Below, one piece after another: positions 29,629-37,031 of a DNA stretch of 64,000 nucleotides. A program made the position numbers and the translations under genes. The notes under the pieces were generated by a model that was given only the letters and a program-made list of their open reading frames with translations, had not been told where the DNA came from and searched no databases. The stretch is from Oscillospiraceae bacterium (GTDB lineage Bacteria; Bacillota; Clostridia; Oscillospirales; Acutalibacteraceae), in the NCBI GenBank assembly GCA_910574935.1, contig CAJTCU010000006.1, positions 99,226-163,225 on the forward strand, in the 5' to 3' direction. Every line of letters starts with the position of its first letter. The first letter of the stretch is position 1.

Positions 29629-29795
29629 AGGGCTTGTTAGAAACATCGAAAACGCCGTCCTTTGGCCCAGAAAGCGGCCCCTTTTCGCATGGAAAGTCCT
29701 CGTCAACCGGCTCGGTTGACTTGCGGGATTCTCCTTGCAATGGACCTCCCCCTTAGTCAAACATTCATCATTCTCTCTATGTTCAAACAGGCCCT
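29629..29795. mobile_element. Family B miniature inverted-repeat element, copy 2 (about 167 bp)
   Basis: Starts AGGGCTTGTTAGAAACATCG and ends with the near inverse ATGTTCAAACAGGCCCT, with TA on each outer edge. The inside matches copy 1 read on the minus strand, including an AAAACGCCGTC block and AAGCGGCCCC. It lies between the secreted protein gene and guaA and is non-coding. Confidence 0.75.
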
Positions 29796-30020
29796 AAGAT
29801 CCTTTAAAAACATTATAGCATTCCAGCAAAAATTGTCAAGGGACTTTGCGGGTGAAAACCGGCCAAACCCACAAGAGCGCCCAAATCCACAGGCGTGTCC
29901 ACGGAAGTGTCCGAAAAGAAGCGTTTATGACGAAAGAGTGGAGTCTCACTTGCCGATGAAATCGGCTGGGTTCGGTGGAGTCAGGGCGCTCCCCCCTGGG
30001 GGGCTTCCCCCTCCGGCGGT

Positions 30021-30045
30021 GGAGACTTGACAACGTCAAGTCTCC
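30021..30045. repeat. Perfect 11-bp stem hairpin upstream of guaA
   Basis: GGAGACTTGAC pairs with GTCAAGTCTCC around a three-base loop. No T run follows, so it is not an obvious terminator. The surrounding region 29796-30220 contains other GC-rich hairpins but no gene or recognised riboswitch. Confidence 0.6.
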
Positions 30046-30224
30046 AACCCCCGCAACCTTTGAAAAGGGCGAGGGTCGCCATGTGGCAAAGAGTGGATGC
30101 TTTGCATCAGCTCTCGTCCCGAGCCGACCGAAGCGGCAGCGGAGACGACAAAACTTTTCATGGCTCTCGCCGGGAGCTTGTTTTTATCTCCTCGTTTTGG
30201 GCACTCCCCGTGTCCACCTCCCTA

Positions 30225-30253
30225 TTGAAATACTTCGAAAAACATGGTATGAT
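30225..30253 (+). promoter_or_regulatory. Promoter of guaA
   Basis: TTGAAA (30225-30230) and TATGAT (30248-30253) are 17 bases apart, about 40 bases before the guaA start. Confidence 0.7.
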
Positions 30254-30293
30254 AGAACATAATTGTATTTTGTTTAGAAAGGTCGTGTCGCTT

Positions 30294-31832
30294 ATGCCAA
30301 CCGTCCAAGGCCACGAGGCACTGGTAGTACTGGATTTCGGCGGACAGTATGCCCAGCTCATCGCCCGCCGGGTCCGTGACCTGAAAGTTTACTGCGAGAT
30401 CAAGCCCTTTAATACCCCGCCCCAGCAGCTGGCCCGGTACAAGGGCATTATCTTTACCGGCGGCCCAGGCAGCGTCTATGCCCCCCACGCTCCCCTTTGC
30501 AGCCCCCAGGTGTTCCAGCTGGGGGTGCCTGTGCTTGGCATCTGTTACGGGACCCAGGTGATGGCCCATGTGCTGGGCGGCAAGGTGGAGCCCACCGGCG
30601 CGCCAGAGTTTGGTAAAACCGACACAACGTTTGACGCCTCCTCTCCCCTCTTTACCAATGTGTCAAAAAGCGTCACCTGGATGAGCCACAACGATGCCGT
30701 GGCCGGGCTGCCCCAGGGGTTTAGCGCCTGCGCCCACAGCGCTGGGTGCCCGGTAGCGGCCATGGAAAACCGGGAGCAGCGGCTGTATGGGGTGCAGTTC
30801 CACCCAGAGGTGGCCCACACAGAGCAGGGAAACCAGATTCTCAAGAACTTTCTATATAATGTATGTCAATGCCAGGGCGACTGGGAAATGGGTTCCTTCG
30901 CCCAAGAGGCCATTGCGGCTCTTAAAGAGCATATTGGCGGCCGGCGGGTGCTGTGTGGCCTTTCCGGCGGAGTGGACTCCTCTGTGGCAGCCATGATGGT
31001 GCACCGGGCCATTGGCAAGAATTTAACCTGTATCTTTGTGGACCACGGCCTTTTGCGCAAGGGCGAGGGCGACCTGGTGGAGCAGGTCTTTCAAAAAGAA
31101 TTCGACATGAACATTATCCGGGTCAATGCGGGAGAGCGCTTTTTGGGCAAACTAGCCGGGGTAACCGAGCCGGAACGCAAGCGGAAGATCATTGGCGAGG
31201 AATTTATTCGAGTGTTTGAGGCCGAGGCAGCTAAACTGGGCCAGATGGAGCTGTTGTGCCAGGGCACTATTTACCCCGACGTGGTAGAGAGCGGAACAGG
31301 ACAGGCGGCTGTGATCAAGTCTCATCATAATGTAGGCGGTCTGCCGGAAGATATTGGCTTTGAGGGCTTGGTAGAGCCCCTGCGGGACCTGTTCAAGGAC
31401 GAGGTGCGGCGTGTGGGCCTGGAGCTGGGCATCCCAGAAGCGCTGGTATGGCGCCAGCCTTTCCCTGGGCCAGGGCTGGCGGTGCGGATCATTGGCGAAG
31501 TGACTCCAGAACGGGTGCGGCTGCTGCAAGAGGCTGATGCCATCTTCCGGGAGGAAGTGGCAAATAGCGGCCTGGAGCGGGAGATTGGCCAGTACTTTGC
31601 AGTGCTCACCGGCACGAAGAGTGTGGGCGTAATGGGCGACGGTCGCAGCTATGGGGAGACCATTGCGCTGCGGGCAGTGAACACCACTGACTTTATGACA
31701 GCAGACTGGGTACATCTGCCCTATGAGCTTTTGGGTAAGGCATCCAATCGGATTGTAAACGAGGTGCCAGGGATTACGCGGGTGGTTTATGATGTGACCA
31801 GTAAGCCGCCGGCGACGATTGAGTGGGAATAA
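30294..31832 (+). CDS. guaA: GMP synthase (glutamine-hydrolysing)
   Basis: The 512-residue enzyme converts XMP to GMP. The class I glutamine amidotransferase domain has the nucleophile Cys84 in GICYGTQVM and the His/Glu of FHPEVAHTE. The ATP pyrophosphatase domain has the PP-loop [12 protein letters not shown], and the C-terminal dimerisation domain ends with PATIEWE. I chose the ATG at 30294 behind GAAAGG; the frame is open further upstream but unlike GuaA. The final codons GAG TGG GAA TAA are the left attachment core of the inserted island, and the gene remains intact. Confidence 0.97.
   Translation: MPTVQGHEALVVLDFGGQYAQLIARRVRDLKVYCEIKPFNTPPQQLARYKGIIFTGGPGSVYAPHAPLCSPQVFQLGVPVLGICYGTQVMAHVLGGKVEPTGAPEFGKTDTTFDASSPLFTNVSKSVTWMSHNDAVAGLPQGFSACAHSAGCPVAAMENREQRLYGVQFHPEVAHTEQGNQILKNFLYNVCQCQGDWEMGSFAQEAIAALKEHIGGRRVLCGLSGGVDSSVAAMMVHRAIGKNLTCIFVDHGLLRKGEGDLVEQVFQKEFDMNIIRVNAGERFLGKLAGVTEPERKRKIIGEEFIRVFEAEAAKLGQMELLCQGTIYPDVVESGTGQAAVIKSHHNVGGLPEDIGFEGLVEPLRDLFKDEVRRVGLELGIPEALVWRQPFPGPGLAVRIIGEVTPERVRLLQEADAIFREEVANSGLEREIGQYFAVLTGTKSVGVMGDGRSYGETIALRAVNTTDFMTADWVHLPYELLGKASNRIVNEVPGITRVVYDVTSKPPATIEWE
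31821..31832 (+). other. attL core of the guaA island
   Basis: GAGTGGGAATAA, coding for the final Glu-Trp-Glu and stop of GuaA. It is identical to 47146-47157; the flanking bases differ on both sides, which limits the shared core to 12 bases. Confidence 0.8.
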
Positions 31833-31890
31833 TTTCAGAAGCCCGGAAAATCCTGATTTTACTGGGTTTTTGAGGGGTTAAGGCCCTTCG

Positions 31891-31908
31891 TGGCAACGAT
31901 TTGGCAAC
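31891..31908 (+). repeat. Tandem TGGCAAC motif at the left island end
   Basis: TGGCAAC at 31891-31897 and 31902-31908, an 11-base period. The same pair and spacing occur at the right end (47027-47044), in the same orientation. This is the expected layout of integrase arm-type binding sites. Confidence 0.65.
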
Positions 31909-31925
31909 ACTTTTTCATTATTCAT

Positions 31926-31971
31926 AAAAAGAGAGCTAACTGATTTTGATTAGTCAGTTAGCTCTCTTTTT
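31926..31971. terminator. Strong bidirectional terminator between guaA and the island Xre gene
   Basis: An 18-base arm AAAAAGAGAGCTAACTGA (31926-31943) pairs with 31954-31971, with T-rich sequence on both strands. It ends guaA on the plus strand and the Xre gene on the minus strand. It belongs to the island, since it lies inside attL. Confidence 0.9.
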
Positions 31972-32029
31972 CTTTTTATTATTATTTTGTGCAACAAACG
32001 GCCTTTCCCGTGGCCTACAAGTGAGCGGG

Positions 32030-32518
32030 TCAAAAGAGGTCCTGGGGCGGCACCTTCACATAGGGTTGAGCTTTATCAAACTCCGGGTAATGGTAGCGCC
32101 ACTTGTCGTAAGCCTCTTTGGAGATTTCACCCGCCTCCAGCATGGCAGCGGCCTGTTGCCAGGAGCAAAGCATCTCATGCAACCGAGCAGCGTCCTTGCT
32201 CTTCCGCACATCAACCTTCAAGCAGACTTCTCCATCCGTCTCGCTGATCTTGAGCCCGTAGTTATCCTCCAGGGTAAACAGGGTGTGCATGAGTCCTACA
32301 TAGGAGTCTATGTCCGGGACGGAGAGGGCATGGGGAGAGACATCCAGTACCTGGGCTAAGGCGGCGGTAAGGTCTGCCTTAGGGGTTCTTGATCCTGTTT
32401 CATACTGTGCCAAGCGCACATCGGCAGACTTCTCCGGGAAGCCCAGCGCCATGCCCAGATATTTCTGTGTCATCCCCCGCAGGAGACGGAAAAAGTGAAT
32501 CCGTTCGCCAATCGCCAT
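32030..32518 (-). CDS. Xre-family regulator of the island
   Basis: The 162-residue protein has an N-terminal HTH_3 domain (GERIHFFRLLRGMTQKYLGMALGF, then RLAQYETGSRTPKADL). A C-terminal domain of about 100 residues (DSYVGLMHTLFTLEDNYGLKI, KWRYHYPEFDK) matches the truncated homologue at 47360-47791. It is divergent from xis-int across a region with repeated GCTTAGT motifs, the usual position of a repressor that keeps the element quiet. Function beyond repression is inferred. Confidence 0.85.
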   Translation of the reverse strand: MAIGERIHFFRLLRGMTQKYLGMALGFPEKSADVRLAQYETGSRTPKADLTAALAQVLDVSPHALSVPDIDSYVGLMHTLFTLEDNYGLKISETDGEVCLKVDVRKSKDAARLHEMLCSWQQAAAMLEAGEISKEAYDKWRYHYPEFDKAQPYVKVPPQDLF

Positions 32519-32553
32519 ATTATCAACTCCAATCGTTGGTTGTCCTTAGGAAA

Positions 32554-32683
32554 AGCGTAGCAGAAATGCTTAGTAAAGTCAAGAGAATCTTAAACAATTT
32601 TATTTAATTTATTTTGCGTACTCCGATTGACACAAGCCATTTTGCTTAGTATAATGGCAATGGACTAAGCATAATAGCTTAGA
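32554..32683. promoter_or_regulatory. Divergent promoter/operator region between xre and xis-int
   Basis: Plus-strand promoter: TTGACA (32627-32632), 17 bases, TATAAT (32650-32655). Minus-strand promoter: TTGACT (32577-32582), 17 bases, TACGCT (32554-32559). GCTTAGT-type motifs lie in both promoters: near 32568, at 32644, inverted as ACTAAGC near 32664, and as GCTTAGA near 32677. This suggests cooperative repression by the Xre protein. Confidence 0.7.
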
Positions 32684-32763
32684 ACTGATAAATAAAAAAG
32701 AACTGCCGCAAGCCCTGGTTATACATCCGGGAAAAAGTGGCGGACGAAAGTGAGGAGGCATTT

Positions 32764-32898
32764 ATGGAACACAATATCCATCCGCAGCAGCCATCAAAGA
32801 AGAAAGGAAGGTGTTTTCAATGCAGGCACAAAACTTTATGCGCGTGGAGGAAGTGGCCCAGGAGCTGGGCATCTCCAAGTCCCACGCCTACAAGGTGA
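32764..32898 (+). CDS. Possible 44-residue leader peptide overlapping xis
   Basis: An ATG at 32764 behind a very good GAGGAGG opens 44 codons beginning MEHNIHPQQPSKKKG and containing CFQCRHKTLC. It overlaps the start of xis in another frame. The strong ribosome site is the main support; the C-terminal half looks non-natural, so it may only modulate translation of xis. Confidence 0.25.
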   Translation: MEHNIHPQQPSKKKGRCFQCRHKTLCAWRKWPRSWASPSPTPTR

Positions 32899-33014
32899 TC
32901 CACAAGCTCAACGCCGAACTCCGTGAGAAGGGCTATCTGACCATCTCCGGGCGGGTCAATCGGAACTTTTTCATGGAGAAGTTTTGCTATGGCAAGACGG
33001 GAAAGGAGGGCTAA
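32820..33014 (+). CDS. xis: Excisionase-like helix-turn-helix protein
   Basis: The 64-residue protein (MQAQNFMRVEEVAQELGISKSHAYKVIHKLN at its start) has the winged-helix pattern of HTH_17/excisionase proteins and a short basic end. The ATG at 32820 is about nine bases after AAGGAAGG; an in-frame GTG at 32811 is a weaker choice. It sits directly before the integrase. It would bend the att DNA to direct excision. Confidence 0.75.
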   Translation: MQAQNFMRVEEVAQELGISKSHAYKVIHKLNAELREKGYLTISGRVNRNFFMEKFCYGKTGKEG

Positions 33015-33016
33015 TC

Positions 33017-34090
33017 ATGGCAGTCTATAAGGAAGAAAAGACAAACACCTGGCGGGCGGTCTACCGCTACACTGACTGGAACGGCGAGCGCAAGCAGACC
33101 CAGAAGCGGGGCTTCAAGACCAAACGGGAGGCACAAGCCTGGGAGCGCGAACAGCTCAACAAGACCAGCGCTGATCTGGACATGACCTTTAAGAGCTTCG
33201 TGGATCTCTACACGGCGGATATGAAGACCCGGCTCAAGGAAAACACCTGGGCCACCAAGGATCACATCATCCGCACCAAGCTGCTACCCTACTTCGGCAA
33301 GCTGAAAATGTGTAACATCACTGCCCAGCAGATTATCACCTGGCAGAACGAGATGCTGAACCACAAGGACGAGAATGGCAAGCCCTACTCTCCGGTGTAC
33401 CTGAAAACGGTCCACAACCAGCTCAGCGCCATCTTCAACCACGCGGTTCGGTACTACAACCTCCGGGAGAATCCCTGCAAGAAGGCGGGCAGCATGGGCA
33501 AAAAGAAAAACCGGGAGATGATGTTCTGGACCAAGGAGCAGTACCTGAAATTTGCCGAGGTGATGATGGACAAGCCGCTATCCTTCTACGCCTTTGAGAT
33601 GCTCTACTGGTGCGGTATCCGGGAGGGGGAGCTGCTGGCCCTGACCCCGGCGGACTTTGACTTTGAGAAGCGCACCGTGTCTATCAACAAGTCCTATCAG
33701 CGTCTGAACGGCGAGGACCTGATTACTACCCCCAAGACGGAAAAGAGCAATCGGGTCATCACCATGCCGCAATTTCTGGCTGAGGAAATCCAGGATTACA
33801 TCAAAATGCTTTACGGCATCGGGCCGGATGACCGGATGTTCACCGTCACCAAGAGTTATCTCCACCGGGAGATGGACCGGGGAGCCAAAGAAGCGGGAGT
33901 ACCGCGTATCAGAATCCACGATATTCGTCACAGCGCGGTTTCACTTCTGATCGACATGGGGTTCTCTGCCACGGCCATCGCGGACCGAGTGGGCCATGAG
34001 AGCATTGACATCACTTACAACTACGCACACCTGTTTCCGTCCAAGCAGGCGGAAATGGCAGACAAATTGAACATGGAAAGGGGCAATTAA
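33017..34090 (+). CDS. int: Tyrosine recombinase/integrase of the island
   Basis: The 357-residue protein starts at 33017 behind GAAAGGAGGG. The N-terminal arm-binding region (WRAVYRYTDWNGERKQTQKRGFKTKREA) is followed by a core-binding domain and a catalytic domain with Arg202 (CGIREGELLAL), His301 and Arg304 (HDIRHS), His327 (VGHES) and Tyr336 (YNYAHLF). All catalytic residues are intact, so the element may still be active. It would act on the 12-bp core at the guaA 3' end. Confidence 0.93.
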   Translation: MAVYKEEKTNTWRAVYRYTDWNGERKQTQKRGFKTKREAQAWEREQLNKTSADLDMTFKSFVDLYTADMKTRLKENTWATKDHIIRTKLLPYFGKLKMCNITAQQIITWQNEMLNHKDENGKPYSPVYLKTVHNQLSAIFNHAVRYYNLRENPCKKAGSMGKKKNREMMFWTKEQYLKFAEVMMDKPLSFYAFEMLYWCGIREGELLALTPADFDFEKRTVSINKSYQRLNGEDLITTPKTEKSNRVITMPQFLAEEIQDYIKMLYGIGPDDRMFTVTKSYLHREMDRGAKEAGVPRIRIHDIRHSAVSLLIDMGFSATAIADRVGHESIDITYNYAHLFPSKQAEMADKLNMERGN

Positions 34091-34092
34091 AA

Positions 34093-34428
34093 ATGTCAGC
34101 AAAGAATTTGGACAAGCACAACCGTTGGAGGAACAAGACCGTGGCTTTCCGGGTCTCCCCGGAGGAGGACGCCCAGATCGAGACGGCGGTGAAGCTCACC
34201 GGCCTGACCAAGCAGGATTACATCATCCGGCGGCTGCTTTGCCGGGATGTGGTGGTCCAGGGAAACCCCAGGGTCTACAAGGCGCTGCGGGACCAGCTGG
34301 CCGCTGTACTGGACGAGCTGCGCAAGATTGAAGCTGGACAGGGCGTGAACGATGAGCTGCTGGACACCATCCAGATGATCGCTGCCATTATGAATGGGAT
34401 GCAGGAGGACTTTGCCTATGACCGATGA
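34093..34428 (+). CDS. MobC-like ribbon-helix-helix protein
   Basis: The 111-residue basic protein has the RHH pattern NKTVAFRVSPEEDAQIETAVKLTGLTKQDYIIRRLLC near the N-terminus, followed by a helical region. This resembles MobC relaxosome accessory proteins and similar small proteins that follow integrases in Clostridial islands. No relaxase is encoded here, so a role at an origin used in trans, or a regulatory role, is inferred. It starts three bases after the integrase stop. Confidence 0.6.
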   Translation: MSAKNLDKHNRWRNKTVAFRVSPEEDAQIETAVKLTGLTKQDYIIRRLLCRDVVVQGNPRVYKALRDQLAAVLDELRKIEAGQGVNDELLDTIQMIAAIMNGMQEDFAYDR

Positions 34429-34439
34429 GAAAAAGAAAA

Positions 34440-34487
34440 TGACCGCCCAGGGCTCATCTGTTGGCGCAGATGAGCCCTGGGCGGTCA
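34440..34487. repeat. Perfect 20-bp inverted repeat at the mobC/repA junction
   Basis: TGACCGCCCAGGGCTCATCT (34440-34459) is exactly inverted at 34468-34487 around an eight-base loop. The palindrome covers the possible start codons of the following ATPase gene. No T run follows, so it is not a simple terminator. A cruciform origin, oriT-like site or translational control hairpin are options. Confidence 0.8.
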
Positions 34488-35597
34488 ATCTCTCAAAATT
34501 ACAAGACCACTATACCAGACCCGGACGAAAAAAGCAATTCCCCGGAAAGAGATTTGGAGGAACTTTACCAGAAAATGCGCCGCATGAGCGACCCGGCTTA
34601 CCTGCACACTGTGACTCTAGACGAGCTGATGGACAATGTGTTCGAGGGCAAGTCTGCGGTGATTGAGAACCTGCTCTATACAGGAGCGTACATCCTTGCT
34701 GGAGCGCCCAAAATCGGTAAGTCCTTCTTGGTGGCGCAGATCGCCCACCATGTCAGCACTGGGCAAGATCTGTGGGGCTACAAAGTCCACCAGGGAACCG
34801 TGCTCTATCTTGCTCTGGAAGATGACGAGAGCCGTTTGCAGCGCCGGATGTTCCGTATGTTTGGCGTGGAGGGGACAAGCTCCCTCCACTTCGCCACAAG
34901 CGCCAAGATGATCGGCGGTGGCCTGGATGAACAGCTGGAAAAGTTTGTCCGGGAACACAGCGATACCAAACTCATTATCGTGGATACCCTGCAAAAAGTC
35001 CGAGAAGCGGTGAGCGACAGCTACAGCTATTCCAGCGACTATGAGGTGATCGGCAAGCTGAAGCAATTTGCCGATCGGTATGGGGTCTGCGTCCTGATCG
35101 TCCACCACACCAGAAAGCAGCCTGCGGGAGACAGCTTTGAGATGATTTCTGGTACAACCGGCTTGCTGGGCTGTGCGGATGGGGCGTTCCTGATGCAGAA
35201 GGTGAAGCGAACGGATAGCAAGGCTACCCTGGAGGTGGTAGGCAGAGACCAGCCGGATCAGCGGTTATATCTGAGCAAAGACCAAGAGAGCCTGGTTTGG
35301 GGTCTCGACCATGCAGAGAATGAGCTTTGGAAGCAGCCTCCGGACCCAGTGCTGGAAGCTGTGGCAAAAATTGTGTCTGCTGACAACCGGGAATGGGAAG
35401 GCAGTCCCACCGAGCTGGCCCAAGCGATTCAAACGGATATGGCGGTGAACCGTCTTACCAAGCATTTGAATGTGAATGCCAGCCGCTTACTGGAAGAACA
35501 TCAGGTAAAGTATGAGAACAAAACCAAGCATGCTGGACGGCGTATCCGGCTGACTTACATGGTGGTGGAAGCACCCGCGTTTGAAGTAATCGAATAA
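34470..35597 (+). CDS. RepA-like hexameric AAA ATPase (AAA_25 type)
   Basis: RecA-fold ATPase with Walker A GAPKIGKS (about 80 residues in), a TVLYLALEDD segment, Walker B-like KLIIVDTLQKV and sensor-like VLIVHHTRKQ. A C-terminal winged-helix-like part (GSPTELAQAIQTDMAVNRLTKHLN) follows. The family occurs in plasmids and integrative elements as replication helicases or primase-helicase partners. The start is uncertain: the ATG at 34470 lies in the palindrome and has no ribosome site, while the ATG at 34575 (MRRMSDPAYLHT), where I recall conserved sequence starting, has GGAGG 14 bases upstream. Confidence 0.75.
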   Translation: MSPGRSISQNYKTTIPDPDEKSNSPERDLEELYQKMRRMSDPAYLHTVTLDELMDNVFEGKSAVIENLLYTGAYILAGAPKIGKSFLVAQIAHHVSTGQDLWGYKVHQGTVLYLALEDDESRLQRRMFRMFGVEGTSSLHFATSAKMIGGGLDEQLEKFVREHSDTKLIIVDTLQKVREAVSDSYSYSSDYEVIGKLKQFADRYGVCVLIVHHTRKQPAGDSFEMISGTTGLLGCADGAFLMQKVKRTDSKATLEVVGRDQPDQRLYLSKDQESLVWGLDHAENELWKQPPDPVLEAVAKIVSADNREWEGSPTELAQAIQTDMAVNRLTKHLNVNASRLLEEHQVKYENKTKHAGRRIRLTYMVVEAPAFEVIE

Positions 35598-35599
35598 AG

Positions 35600-35676
35600 C
35601 GCGACGCTCGCAACGGTCGCGACGGTGTTTTGAGGGGTACTCCCAGCACTGTTGCGACCGTCGCAACCGTCGCGGA
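35600..35676. repeat. Large imperfect inverted repeat with iteron-like GCGACNGTYGC units
   Basis: About 29 bases (35600-35628) are inverted at 35648-35676 with six mismatches across a 19-base spacer. Both arms contain repeats of a CGACGGTCGC/GTTGCGACC type unit. The position directly after the RepA-like gene suggests a replication or transfer origin. The rest of 35677-36053 has no supportable gene. Confidence 0.6.
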
Positions 35677-36053
35677 ACGAAAAAACTGGGGTGGGTATTT
35701 TACCACCTCATCTTCCGGGAGGGTGCTCTAAAATGGGGCACCCTAAAAGTACCAGAGGATGTCGCGTTTCACGACAACCTATGCCCCGAAACAGGATACC
35801 TGGTACAGGGTCAAAAAGTGTTCGGAGAACGCGCAGCCACAGAATGAAATTCTGTGTTCAAAAGGGGCTTGGGGGCGTTGCCCTCGACAAGCAGACGGCA
35901 GGAAATGTGGAGTGTGTATTAACACTCGCATTGCTTGCCAGTCGTGTGTGTGGCTATCCACACGCATTGCTTGCCTGTATCTAAAACAACCAAAACGGCC
36001 CTTGTGCCGCTGCGGAAAATCAACTGAAATTCAAGTATTGGGAGGTAACGAGT

Positions 36054-36299
36054 ATGAGAAAGATTTTGTCCTGTGAGTTCAACCCGGACACTGCCTGCGT
36101 GGAGCTGTGCATGGAAGATGGAACCCTGTTGTCCATCGACTGCACCGCCGTGGAGAATGAGGTAGCGAACAGTATGTACCAGCGGTCAGAACTGGACTGG
36201 CTGATCTATAATGATCCGCTGGCCTATGCGGAACTGATTTTGAACGGCGACATTGCCAACTATCTAAAAAGCGCCAGTTATATGAACGATAAAAGTTAA
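36054..36299 (+). CDS. DUF6061-type small protein
   Basis: 81 residues starting MRKILSCEFNPDTACVELCMEDG behind GGGAGGT. The middle segment RSELDWLIYNDPLAYAELILNGD is strongly conserved in a family I recall from Clostridial mobile elements. It is acidic and predicted soluble; function is unknown. It lies between the RepA region and the defence operon. Confidence 0.65.
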   Translation: MRKILSCEFNPDTACVELCMEDGTLLSIDCTAVENEVANSMYQRSELDWLIYNDPLAYAELILNGDIANYLKSASYMNDKS

Positions 36300-36343
36300 G
36301 CGTACTAGATGAATGTTATTTTTAAAACATGACAATTTCGTTA

Positions 36344-36372
36344 TTGACAAATTCGATTGTCTAGTATATAAT
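36344..36372 (+). promoter_or_regulatory. Promoter of the defence operon
   Basis: A perfect TTGACA (36344-36349) and a perfect TATAAT (36367-36372) are 17 bases apart. A GACAA/TTGTC dyad overlaps the -35 spacer and could bind a regulator. The leader of about 70 bases to the first gene is AT-rich. Confidence 0.8.
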
Positions 36373-36446
36373 GAGAGTAACGCGAAAGAGAAACTTTTTT
36401 TAAAACGAGCCTGTTATTTATAGAACATGACAAATGGAGTGAAAGG

Positions 36447-37031
36447 ATGAAATTGCAGGACCTTGCGAGTGTTCGCAGTGGCCTGGTCTTGTCGAGAAAA
36501 CAAGCCAAAGAGCCAAGTGAGTATCGATATCCCTTGATAAATCTGCGGTGTATCCAGCAGGAAGGGACAATTCAATTGAATGAGGCCGATATCTATGAAG
36601 CAAAAGAACCGCTGAAAGAAGAATACCTCTCGCAAAGCGGAGATATCATTGTCCGCCTTACAGCTCCCTATACAGCAGTTCTGATTGATGAAACTACATC
36701 TGGAATGGTGGTTTCCTCAAACTTTGTAGTGATTCGAGTTGAAGATGAGAGCCTGTTGCCCGAGTACCTTTTCTGGCTGCTGAACACCCAAAAAGTGAAG
36801 CGGAAAGTTTACGAAAACACGACTAGCAATATGCTTGGCGCAGTAACAGCAAAATTTTTGACGGACTTTGAACTGACGCTTCTTCCTCTTGAGGATCAGT
36901 ACAAAATCGCACAACTAAATTTGCTGGCAAAGAAGGAGAATCAGCTTCTAAAAGAGTTGGCAACAGAAAAAGAAAAATTATATTCTTACCTACTAGATCA
37001 GGCGTACAAAAGAGCAAAGAAAGGAAAATGA
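36447..37031 (+). CDS. hsdS: Half-length type I specificity protein (single target-recognition domain)
   Basis: The 194-residue protein has one HsdS-type target recognition domain (MKLQDLASVRSGLVLSRKQA, EYLSQSGDIIVRLTAPYTAVL, LPEYLFWLLNTQKVK) and the helical spacer ending LLPLEDQYKIAQLNLLAKKENQLL. Full HsdS has two such halves; this is half the normal length. Half-S proteins can dimerise to recognise palindromic sites. It overlaps hsdM by four bases (ATGA), so the two are translationally coupled. A full HsdS is present downstream. Confidence 0.8.
   Translation: MKLQDLASVRSGLVLSRKQAKEPSEYRYPLINLRCIQQEGTIQLNEADIYEAKEPLKEEYLSQSGDIIVRLTAPYTAVLIDETTSGMVVSSNFVVIRVEDESLLPEYLFWLLNTQKVKRKVYENTTSNMLGAVTAKFLTDFELTLLPLEDQYKIAQLNLLAKKENQLLKELATEKEKLYSYLLDQAYKRAKKGK

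Noticed and set aside
35598..36053. Short frames rich in Ala-Thr-Val over the iteron-like repeat
   Set aside because: They arise from the repeated GCGACGGTC units and have no ribosome site.
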